A DNA stretch of 64,000 bases from Neurospora intermedia (taxonomy: Eukaryota > Ascomycota > Sordariomycetes > Sordariales > Sordariaceae), in NCBI GenBank assembly GCA_037102815.1, contig BTPP01000002.1, positions 6,014,001 to 6,078,000 of the forward strand. The letters run 5' to 3'. The position numbers and the translations under genes are program-made. The notes under the pieces were generated by a model. It ran no database searches. It saw only the letters and a program-made list of their open reading frames with translations, and had not been told where the DNA came from. This document shows, one piece after another, positions 55,007-64,000 of the stretch; positions within the stretch are counted from its first letter, which is position 1; every line of letters starts with the position of its first letter.

Positions 55007-56346
55007 ATGTCCAACAACTCTGCCTTCACCTTTTCTCCTCCAGGGCCCCAGCGCCCCATAATTTCTCCTCCTCCTATCACTACGGCCTTCCCCGGCCCGC
55101 GCATCCCTACCGTCGGGTCCCGCGCTCGCGATCTCCACTACTCCATCCGCGACTTTCTCTCCACCCACCCACTCCTCGAGCTCGGTGGCCAAGAACACTT
55201 TTCTGTTGAGCGACGTCGCCATCAAGACGTGTTTGGCCTCCATGCCTTACCCAAGAATAAAATCCATCCGATCGACGACGTCGAGTTTACTGCCATCCGA
55301 GGACCCCATGGGACCATTCCTGTTCGCGTGCTGTACCCAACTTCGGGAAAGGACGACCGCAACAAAGGAAAAGCAGGGGCCTTGATATACTTCCATGGAG
55401 GCGGATATACGGTAGGATCAGTAGACGAGTTTGAGAATGGACTTCGCTTGGTCGCCGAGGAGTCAGGCTGTCAAGTCTACGCGGTGGAGTACAGACTGGC
55501 GCCCGAGTTCAAGTACCCGGTACAATTGGATGAGTATTCGGCCGTGATCGACTGGGTGCAGGGCGAGGGAGGGAAGACAAGGGGAGTCCATCCTGAAAAA
55601 GTAGTGGGTGGAGGGGATTCGGCGGGCGGGAATATGACAGCAGCCATCTGTTTGAGGAGGATGGATGAAGGGCGAAAGCCACTGGCTGGGCAGGTCTTGC
55701 TGTATCCCGAGGCAAGACTGCCGTTTGATACGTCGGCCGCGACAGAGAACAATTCCGGTCTTTACCTGGAATGCAACGGCATCTTTGGCTTTGCGAGCAA
55801 TTACCTTCCACGATCCGAAGGCAGGTCGTCTATCTCAGTCTTCTTCTGCCATCCATCTAACCCATTGCTCTTCCAGACATCTCCCCCCAAGACCGTTACG
55901 TCTCGCCCGGTATGCAATCCGTCGAGGACCTCCGTCATCAACCACCCGCCGCCGTGTTCACCTCTGGCTACGACCCCCTGCGAGACGTCGGCTGCGAATA
56001 CGCAAGCAAGCTGTCACAAGCTGGAGTACCGACTCGCTGGCGTCACTACGACAACCTCACCCATGGCTGGCTCCAGATGACGGCGTGGTCCGAAGTGGCA
56101 CAGCAGGCTGTCAAGGATGTTGCGCACGAAGTCAAGAGGCTGGTTTTTGCGGCGATTGATACACATACGCTCAAAGGTCCTCAGGGCCAATTACCAGTTG
56201 ACAGGCTCAATGTGCGTGACTTGACGTCGGCCAATTCGCAGCGCGAGCAGAGCGGTAATCGGCCAACCACTACAGGCGCTCGCTACACTCGCGTTAGCCC
56301 CTTCAAAATTGATAGACACAGCAAGCCGCCAAATTTTCTCGATTAG
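55007..56346 (+). CDS. HSL-type alpha/beta hydrolase (esterase/lipase) with a GC-AG intron
   Basis: Carboxylic-ester hydrolase of the hormone-sensitive-lipase class. Exons 55007-55820 and 55877-56346 give 427 residues. Oxyanion HGGGY (130-134), nucleophile elbow GDSAGG (Ser 205), acid Asp in GYDPLRD (304) and base His in LTHGW (334) are all present. The intron 55821-55876 has a GC donor (GAAG|GCAGGT), branch ATCTAAC and acceptor TTCCAG; only this junction restores the frame SEDISPQDRYVSP and the Asp/His residues. A GT donor four bases later would shift the frame. No signal peptide, so probably intracellular. The last 60 residues are polar and low complexity. Substrate unknown. Confidence 0.9.
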
Positions 56347-56896
56347 CCTCCGAACGTCAACTAGATTCAAACTTTGAACTGTGGCCATATCAAGTTTGCA
56401 GGCTCGAGACCGGGCTGGGAGCATATCTACTGTTTATATCTGGGACGTCTGATCCCACCTTTCCACCTTAGTCTCGACCTGTATCTCGAGGTCATCTTCA
56501 GCGTAGCATTGGAGGTGTTAGTGCGCGGTACGGTTCTTGACAGGCCTTGCGGGCTAACTCGGTGATGACTGATGACATTCCGTAGATCCCGTATTCCATG
56601 AAAGCTACGCCAAATCAAGACCTGCCAGCAACCAATCGTTCTTGTAGTGTGATGGCGCCTTCAATCGGATCGGACCCGCGCGTCGTTCCACGTCAGCTTC
56701 GACTCGTCACATCCAGGCAACAACCGTTCCAACATCCCCACTACAACCAGTCAGAAGTCACTGTATCTTCAGGGGCTACCAAACAAACACGCTTCCCCGC
56801 AATCCCAACCTCCCGTCCCATCTTCCTGGCCAAATCTTAAAAAGACACCACACATCATCCTCTTCTCCTCTGTTCATTTCCACGGCCAACATCAAG
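56347..56896. other. Intergenic region
   Basis: About 550 bp; promoter of the AAA ATPase gene expected. Nothing else recognised. Confidence 0.45.
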
Positions 56897-58413
56897 ATGG
56901 AACCCAGCATGGACCACCCTCACGGCCATCCACCCCCTCAACATGGGCACTATGAAAGGACAACCGCCGAATTCTTCAACCACGCCTCGGCCCGGCGCAT
57001 CGACACACAATGCGTCATCGCCACCACCCTCAAAAGGCAATATCCCAACCTCGAACTAACCATCGCACCCATCTACTCGGTCAACCTTCTCGGCTTCGCT
57101 GCGGCCGGCCACGCCACCATCACCCCGCTCACCGAAGACCTCTGCTCCTCCGCCAACAAATACCCCACCAGCCTGTCCACAACATCCTACGTCCCGCCCG
57201 CCCGACGCATCGACAACTCCCCCGGCTTTTTGGTCAAAGACATTATCTTTGCCAAGTACCTCCTCAAATGGCAATCCAAGGAATTCATTCTGTACATTGT
57301 CGACGGGCGCGACGGCGCCTCGGCCTACCCGCACCTGAAGAACAACTATATCCTGGCCCCGTCGACGCACCTCTCCGAGTCCCTGTTGTTGGCTGCCGGG
57401 AAATGGTCCGACTCGCTGCTGAATGAGATTTGGGTATATGATCACGGACGGTGGGAGAAGAGTCGGGAGCTGTGGGAGAGTATCCAGGGTGCCAGCTGGG
57501 AGAATGTGATTTTGGATGGAGACATGAAGGAGGCCCTTATCCAGGATCACTTGAATTTCTTTGAGAGCAAGGAGACGTACAAAAAGTTGAAGGTGCCATG
57601 GAAGAGGGGAGTCATTTACTGGGGCCCGCCGGGGAACGGAAAGACGATCAGTATCAAGGCCATGATGAAGACGTTGTTGGATCGGGAGGATAGCGTGCCG
57701 AGCTTGTACGTGAGGAGTTTGGTTTCGGTGAGTGCCCTTTATCCATCCGTTGACCCAGAGCATGAAATGGGAAGTGCTAACAGACGTAGTACGCCGGTCC
57801 TGAATACGCCCTCTCGCAAATCTTCCAAAAAGCCCGCCAGTTCGCCCCCTGCTACCTCATCTTTGAAGACCTCGACTCCCTCGTCACCGACAACGTGCGC
57901 TCCTACTTTCTCAACGAAGTCGACGGCCTCAAATCCAACGACGGCATCTTCATGATTGGATCCACCAACCACCTGGAACGGCTCGATCCCGGCATCTCCA
58001 AGCGTCCTTCGCGGTTCGATCGCAAGTACCTCTTTCCCAACCCAGACCTCAAGCAGAGAGTCGCGTACTGCAAGTTCTGGCAGAACAAGCTAAAGGGAAA
58101 CGAGACGATTGAGTTTCCGGATGTCTTGACCCAGAAGATTGCCGAGATCACGGATGACTTTAGCTTTGCGTACATCCAGGAAGCCTTTGTGGCGAGTTTG
58201 CTGACTATTGCGAGGGATTCCAAGGAGAAGGAGGAGATTTTGGCAAGGAGTGGGATCGAGGATGATTGGGAGAGGTTGACACTGGGAGATTCGGATGGCA
58301 GTGATGATGGAGGTGACGGTGGAGATGATGAGGATCTCGACAAGTATGTGCTTTGGGTGGAGATCAAGAAGCAGGTTGCGATTCTGAGGGAGGGGATTGA
58401 GCATGAGGATTGA
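56897..58413 (+). CDS. BCS1-like AAA ATPase
   Basis: AAA-family ATPase of the fungal BCS1-like group. Exons 56897-57727 and 57790-58413 (GTGAGT...GCTAAC...CGTAG) give 484 residues. Walker A GPPGNGKT lies at 243-250, Walker B LIFEDLDSL follows in exon 2, then sensor 1 IGSTNHLERLDP and the Arg of SKRPSRFDRKY. The N-terminal 230 residues form a family-typical pre-AAA domain with the ILDGDMKEALIQDHLNFF linker. True BCS1 has an N-terminal membrane helix and mitochondrial signal; none is seen here, so a cytosolic or nuclear role is more likely than cytochrome bc1 assembly. An Asp/Gly-rich acidic stretch precedes the C-terminal helix. Partner unknown. Confidence 0.9.
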
Positions 58414-58545
58414 TGCTCGTATTAGCGATGCATTCACGTCTACTGAAAGGGTGGAATTGAAGAGTACGGGTTTTCGAAAAGTCCAGCGGGCGAACTATGT
58501 GATTAAGCACAGCTAAAGCATACCTCTACTGCTATTACCAAGCAA

Positions 58546-60620
58546 TTACACTGACTTTTCATCATTGATCATGTCCCCAGGCCGACCCCAATCATCCAGC
58601 AACCTCTGAAGCTCTTCGGAGGTTATCTCCATATCATTGTATTCGAAGTCAAGGCCCAGAAGCGAATCGACAAACTCGTCAGCGTTAACTACCAAGTCCG
58701 GTACCGGAGGTGGCGTGAGAGTGTCAAGAGACTCCGACGCTGATGGTGTCGTACCCGATCCACTGCCGCTCGCCCTTGGTTTGCCGGGGGAGGAATCCAC
58801 TTCTGTAGTAGGTTGCGGTCGCGGGTCGTGTCCAGATGCTGGTGACTGTCGGTATACATCAAGTAACCTCAACTGCAGGCTTGATATGATTTCAACCAGC
58901 CGCGCCGTTAAGCGCTCTCTGTTCTGGAAATCCTGGTCAGGCAAGCCTTCAAGCTCCCTTCGGACAATCGGAGGCATTTCTCTCCGAATGAACCTCGCAT
59001 AATCCTCCAATTCGCTGCCGTCTGATTCCTCATAATCTGTGAATTGAGAACTATTAACGGTCTGGGCACCTTATTGTAGTCAAACACACGAGCAGCGAAG
59101 GCTTACAGGGCGACGGAATCGAGTCTTTATCGTCATCCGGAAACAAGATCATGTACATGTGACGCCATTTCTCCTCGTCCGTCATGTCACCATGCGTCTT
59201 TTTGCGACTGAGCAGTTTCTCCTTTTGTTCCGGAGTAACACCATCAACTATACTCAAGTTTGGTTGCTTTTCGCAGGATGGATCTATTTGGAGATGGGCA
59301 ACGAGCGACTTGTTGTTCTTGTGGGTGCTCCAACAGCGGGGGCACTGGATGAGTTCGTGACGTCGGTATAAATGACTCCTAATGCAACGTTAGCCCACAA
59401 TCCGGTAGAAGACGTCGCATAACTGTGGGGATGGCATACTTGACCCGGTGAATCTCATCCCAGCCCGGTCCTGGACAAGATGTCCACTTGGAATACTTGC
59501 GCGCATTCCTCTTGAAAAAGGGGCAAGCAAACTTCCGGCCATCGTCTACTTTTTGTCTCTTCCGTCTGCCATCGTGGTCACCGTTATCCTCGGCCGCATG
59601 CTTTCGTATTCCATTGCTTTGGTTGGTATCATTCAACCGGCGTCCGATTTCACTCCTCATAGTGTTGATAGCAAGGTGCATGTTGGGAGGAGGAGTTGGG
59701 TCGTGCAAAATGCCATTGACATTGGTTGCAGGTTCGGGTCCATCATCGAGCTCAAGCACTGAAGGATACCATGGTACAGAGATATGATTCGTTAGAAACC
59801 CACCAAGCAAGTTTTTTGATAAGCGGACGTCTTCGCTGTCTCTAGAGGTAAACGGTACAGGGAGTTCCATGTCTAATGCGGTCCATGGATCTGGCAAGCA
59901 CTCGCCCGAACGCCCTTCCTTGAAAGGTTCCCCTGAAGAACCTGCGCTATACGACACATCAACACCGGAATCTCTTGACCCACTAGTGATACTCCTCTGA
60001 GGAAGAATCAAATCGGGGGGGAAGTTGACACCCTGATGCAGAATCAAAGGGGGGGAAGTGACATCGTGAATATCGAACATGAAGGGGTCGTTCTTCAGGG
60101 TAATATCGTCGAACAGCGTGAGCTGCTGGAGGCAGAGCGATTCGGCGTTCTCAAAAGATTCTGGTCCAGGAAGTCCCGTATTTAGAGCTGGTATGTTGTC
60201 GCATCGTGTGGATTTGGGCAAAGATGGCCTTGGCAGAGACCGGGACGACGTCTGGTGAAAAGGCTCAGTTGATGCTCGAACAGCATTGCCTTTAGATATC
60301 CAATCCAAGTATTGGCAAAAGTGTTGCATGATGCGATCGACGGTTCTTTGCCGGCGCATGGCCATGATTTCCGTACCGGTCAGAGATGTCGATGATTCAA
60401 TGTCCGAAACCACTCCACTGGTCACACTTGAGCCAGAAGTGGTCGTATAAGTGGTCTCGGGAGTAGCGTTAGTGACAGCCTGGGATGGCGACGGGCTCTC
60501 GTCTTCATGGCTGAGGGACACTGGAGTTTCCGCCGTGTTGCAAGAAGGGTTTGTGTCGACAATTCCGGAAGAGGGCCTTGTACCTTCGTCCATAACGGTC
60601 AGTGTGTTGGGGGAGGACAT
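58546..60620 (-). CDS. Fungal C2H2-like zinc-finger regulator with three exons
   Basis: Putative transcription-related protein of 647 residues. Exons 59440-60620, 59107-59378 and 58546-59036; the introns have GTATGC...CTAAC...TTAG and GTAAGC...CACAG ends. The N-terminal 340 residues are Ser/Thr/Pro-rich and probably disordered, followed by a basic segment (GRRKRQK). The domain then starts FACPFFKRNARKYSKWTSC and continues GPGWDEIHRVK across intron 1 into SHLYRRH, CPRCW and SCEKQ, then TPEQKEKL and KWRHMYMILFPDD, finishing IPSPYYE across intron 2. This order is characteristic of a widespread fungal family with a C2H2-like finger and a following helix block. The rest is Pro/Ser-rich with a short acidic end. 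Target unknown. Confidence 0.88.
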
Positions 60621-61511
60621 GTTGACGCCTGGAGATCGAGTAAGCGTGTCTGGCGTAGTGGTGAGGGTTTGTAGACAAAAAGGCAGAAGATGATGCGCTG
60701 CGGTCAGGCAGAGAAGTGAAATCCGGAGGCTACGGCACTGAACAAAAGGTCCTCATGATGTTGGTCGGATAGATCAATGCGCAGGTGACGCTACCGACCT
60801 ATCTGTGTAGCAAGCCAGACGGGTTTGCCCAACTGCGCAAAACTATTCCATATTCTGCCCATACAGACTCGACAACCAATAGGTTCTGGCGGAGTGTTAC
60901 AGTCCAATGTTGATTCGTTGAGTGGTGAGTGCGGTTATTGTGACAGGGGTTTGCAAAGCATCACAGAAAAATGAACGAGACAACCACATTGAAGGAGAGA
61001 AATACTGGAGAGATTGACTGAAGACTAGAAAATGCATATAGTTGATACCAATCTTATGCATAGAATTTGAATAATGTCCTGAACTAAACAACTCAGGGTA
61101 AATATGTACCTTTCACTGGTCTCTTCAGCTTCCACTGCGCATCGGATTGGACGTCGTAAATGATTGACTTCCCAAAGTCGAGAGCCAATAGTGGTGAGCG
61201 GACTTCGTGATCATTTTAATGAACCAATCAACAGCTGCCTCCGGTCTGTTTGAATGGGTGTCAAGCTGTGGGAACGCGTGTCCTGAAATAATTGATGTAT
61301 TATAATGCGAAGGACGAGGCCAATACCAAGGATTGGGACACGAGATACGCCCAACGGAATCACGGGGGAAAAAACAGAAGAAAAAGAAATAAGGAAAGAG
61401 AAGGAAAAGAAAAAAAAACACTTACTAAAAGTCAAACGTCCCGCGCCATCCCACTTCGTCCTTTGACGGCAACAGTTTCTGGTATTCGCGTTGATGGGTC
61501 TTGCTTGCTTG
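60621..61511. other. Intergenic region
   Basis: About 890 bp, without a supported gene. A run of A/G-rich sequence near 61375-61420 is low complexity. Confidence 0.45.
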
Positions 61512-62336
61512 TCAGTTGCCACGAGCTTGACACCCTAGAATGGCCTTTGTCGACGTAATGTATCCATAGCTGTGGTCCCAGTCGTCCCTAAATATCTTTG
61601 GCATGAAGAAGACCTCGTCTCGATGACCCGTCTCAATTCGATAGACACGGTCCGCTTTTCTCTCTTTGGCGGGCAGCCGTGCATGATAGCTGTCCCAGCC
61701 GACTCTCCCGAACTCTGGACTGCCGCCATGTGTAGCATGTGGGAACAGAAACCGAAATCCACGAGCAACCGTAGACACAGTCAACATGACCCAGTCAGGA
61801 TGGTTTGGCCTTGCCCCGGTGATGCCGTGGCCGCGGTCGATTACCCACGCGGGGTAGTAGAGCAGGAGCGCAAGATCACGGGCGCAGCCGTAGTCGGGAT
61901 CAATGTAAATGCCACCATAGTGACGCATCAGAAAGCAGCGGAAAGTATTGGCTCGTTGGACAGGACATGTCTAGCTGTCGTAGGTATCAAGTAACCATTC
62001 GTAGTGTGTCTTGATAAGCCGGCGGGAGGCGTCGCTGGTCCATAGCTTGTACTCGAAGTCGGGGTTTGCACTTGTGCAGGTCTGGCGTACGTGGCCCCAG
62101 TCGGTGGATATGGTCTCGTTGCTGGGGTTGCGCCAGTTGTGGTAGACTTGGTGGATGATCTTGGGGATATACTGGTCTTTGCTTCGGCTTGCATTGTTGG
62201 GAGGATCGGCGGCTCGTGTTAGGGATGAACTGGCAAAGTGCGCGATGTGGATCATGGCTCGAGTATTGGGTATGTTTGGAAGGATGACAGCCGGCAGGGC
62301 GGCAAGGCCGAGAAACCGGGCGGTTATGGTGGGCAT
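61512..62336 (-). pseudogene. GT32-type glycosyltransferase interrupted by one in-frame stop
   Basis: Type II membrane glycosyltransferase resembling GT32/DXD sugar transferases (inositolphosphoceramide mannosyltransferase-like). ATG 62336 precedes a hydrophobic N-terminal segment, then QYIPKIIHQVYHNW, the family opening, and FEYKLWT. The frame meets TAG at 61971-61973 (codon 122) and continues in the same frame with CPVQRANTFRCF, RHYGGIYIDPDYG (DXD at Asp 146/Asp 148), RPNHPDWVM and WDHSYGY to a stop at 61512. No GT-AG intron removes the stop. The remainder looks intact, so the inactivation seems recent, or the base could be an error. CAG to TAG would be a RIP-type change; Tyr to stop is equally possible, since relatives have Tyr near this place. 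Confidence 0.78.
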
Positions 62337-62866
62337 GCTGGGTAAGCGATTGTGTAGATCCGACACGTCAGTATGGGAGTGCCAAACGCCGTTTTGATAA
62401 GAGGTGGAAAGGGTGCAAGACGGAACCTGTGACTTTTTGCTTAGCTCTTGCAAAGTGATTTGAATCAAGAGTATGCCAATGGAGGAAGGTCGGGGTTTCA
62501 AAGGGAGGAAAACCAACTCAACCAGGCAATGGGATGACAGAAGACAGGCCTCTGTTCAACCCCTCTTCCAGAATCAGACCATCAGCCGATGGCCGCAGCT
62601 GAATGGGATATCCACGAGCATGGTGTTGTCTCGGCAGAGTACATTTCGTCTGAGAACCGTGCATTGGGCAACAGAGCTTCAGCCTGGGAGACTGTGATGG
62701 ATGATGTCATACCTGTAGCAGGCGGGGGGTCAATAGGTACATGTTGGAGAGGGGTCCAGGTTCCTGTCAGATCTCCAACTCTGCTCCACAGAGTTGGCGA
62801 CAAAACCACCGGACACGACAAAACCCGACCGGACAGCAAAAATGACCCACTTCCAATAGGTATTTA
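62337..62866. other. Spacer before the AT-rich block
   Basis: Ordinary base composition; nothing firmly recognised. It is the upstream flank of the interrupted glycosyltransferase. The boundary to AT-rich DNA at about 62866 is abrupt. Confidence 0.45.
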
Positions 62867-64000
62867 ATATAAGAATTAATTATACAACCACCACTTGGCT
62901 AAAACGTATAAAAACTTCAGAATAGGTTAATAAGTGGTTATTTAACCTTCGTATATTTTTGATTTCTTAAAATAATTACTTTTGAGAGCTTAATTAAATT
63001 TCTTATAAAGAGGTAAAAAGTAGTAGTTTTTAAGAAAAATTATATATAATTCTAATATATGTACATTCTTATAGGAATAAGTTTTTATTATATTTATAAA
63101 GTATACTAACTTCCAGACTATAAATAGTACTAATATTAGTATATTTAATAATCTTCAACGAACTTTCAAAATTTTAAATTATTTATATTATAATATTAAT
63201 TAGTAAAATTATATTGATATAATACCCAAGGATAGTATAAAAGGTAGGTACTAATATATATTAATATATTTTAATTAGTTAATAGGAGAGATATATATAA
63301 TGTATATAATATATTGTAAAACGAAATATTATTCTCAAAATTAGATTTTTAAATAAAGTAAAATAATTTAAAATAGATTAAAGATAGATTATTATTTATT
63401 ATATTACTATAGTAACCTAACTTACTTATTATATAGATAATATAACTAATTGCTATTATAGTAGTTAGATTTATAATCCTCCGAAATAGTAGCTTTTTAC
63501 TTTATTTATTAATTTTTCATTAATAAACTCTATTATTAATAATATATTATTACTTTTTATACTTTATATAGATATATATTTATATTTACTATTATACAAT
63601 AATTTGAAAATTATCTTGTAGAAGATAATAAGCAACGCAATTTACTTTAAATTAAGATAAAAGTTAAAAATAAAATATAAAAAACATTATATAAATAGAA
63701 TATATTTAAACTAAATTCTATTTAATAAATATATATCTATAGTAACGGGGAAAATATTATATTTAACTAGGTTTCATTTACCCTATACTATAATACTAAG
63801 TACTATTATTATTTAAAAAAGAAATAAAAAAGAATATTATTTTAAGAAGGAAAGAAATAAATATTATTTTTGATTAGATTCTACCTACCCTTTATTAGAA
63901 TATTTACTACTATTACTACCTTAAAGAAAAAGAGAAATACTACCTTTAACCGGATTCTACCTACTTTATACTAAAATACTTATTATTACTACTATTTTAA
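62867..64000. repeat. AT-rich block, probably RIP-mutated repeat relic
   Basis: More than 1.1 kb of extremely AT-rich DNA (mostly TTA/ATA runs) with stops in all frames, beginning abruptly within about 30 bp and running to the window end. The abundance of TpA and scarcity of G and C match DNA mutated by repeat-induced point mutation, which is also usually heterochromatic in Neurospora. No transposon protein can be read. Confidence 0.8.
63753..64000 (+). repeat. Degenerate tandem repeats inside the AT-rich block
   Basis: Three related units share a core of the type GATTCTACCTACC, then a TTTA/TACTA-rich part and an A/G-rich end. Core starts are at about 63770 (most diverged), 63877 and 63953; the last two are 76 bp apart. 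The window ends within the array, so copy number is unknown. Confidence 0.65.

Noticed and set aside
1-64000. Search for dispersed 5S rRNA genes, tRNAs and CRISPR arrays
   Set aside because: Neurospora carries dispersed 5S genes, but no sequence resembling one was seen by eye; no tRNA was convincing, and CRISPR arrays are not expected in a fungal genome.

Overview
The window looks like a chromosome segment of a filamentous ascomycete, most likely Neurospora or a close Sordariales relative. Genes carry short (about 46-110 nt) GT-AG introns with CTAAC-type branch sites, coding DNA is GC-rich, intergenic gaps are long, gene families are typically fungal (CYP505 P450-reductase fusion, GH128 glucanases, TRI101-like acyltransferases, a fungal C2H2-like regulator), and the right end is an extremely AT-rich, gene-free block of the kind left by repeat-induced point mutation (RIP). 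The species is inferred from these features; no database search was possible.

Layout. 0.3-1.3 kb: a RING-like protein whose last part is out of frame (short intron or frameshift). 2.5-5.9 kb (-): self-sufficient fatty-acid hydroxylase, divergent from two tandem acyltransferase paralogues at 7.8-11.8 kb. 12.4-14.5 kb: two convergent GH128 proteins, one secreted, GPI-type and lacking an expected catalytic Glu. 17.0-19.0 kb (-): acidic nuclear-type protein. 22.7-25.6 kb: kinesin-6-like motor with a very large loop insertion. 27.8-29.1 kb: SH3-like/transmembrane protein. 30.0-34.1 kb: head-to-head pair of unrecognised genes (RGG/coiled-coil; CCHC zinc knuckle), followed by tandem repeats and a small GPI-type protein. 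36.6-38.3 kb (-): small-subunit catalase, divergent from an amino-acid permease at 40.9-42.6 kb. 43.0-45.1 kb (-): a TMEM97/EXPERA-type protein and a type I ER-type membrane protein. 46.3-47.9 kb: a decayed PDR-type ABC transporter. 48.5-51.4 kb: PNPOx-like membrane protein, short-chain dehydrogenase, small cysteine-rich secreted protein. 52.1-58.4 kb: APH-like kinase, HSL-type hydrolase with a GC-AG intron, BCS1-like AAA ATPase. 58.5-60.6 kb (-): split zinc-finger regulator. 61.5-62.3 kb (-): GT32-type glycosyltransferase with an in-frame stop. 62.87-64.0 kb: AT-rich block.

How genes may work together. Most neighbours look like independent genes. The one plausible local module is the P450 fusion facing two acyltransferases (oxidation then acylation of a lipid or toxic compound), but nothing proves co-function. 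The right third shows decay: ABC pseudogene, stop-interrupted glycosyltransferase, RIP-like block. No tRNA, rRNA, CRISPR or intact transposon was recognised.
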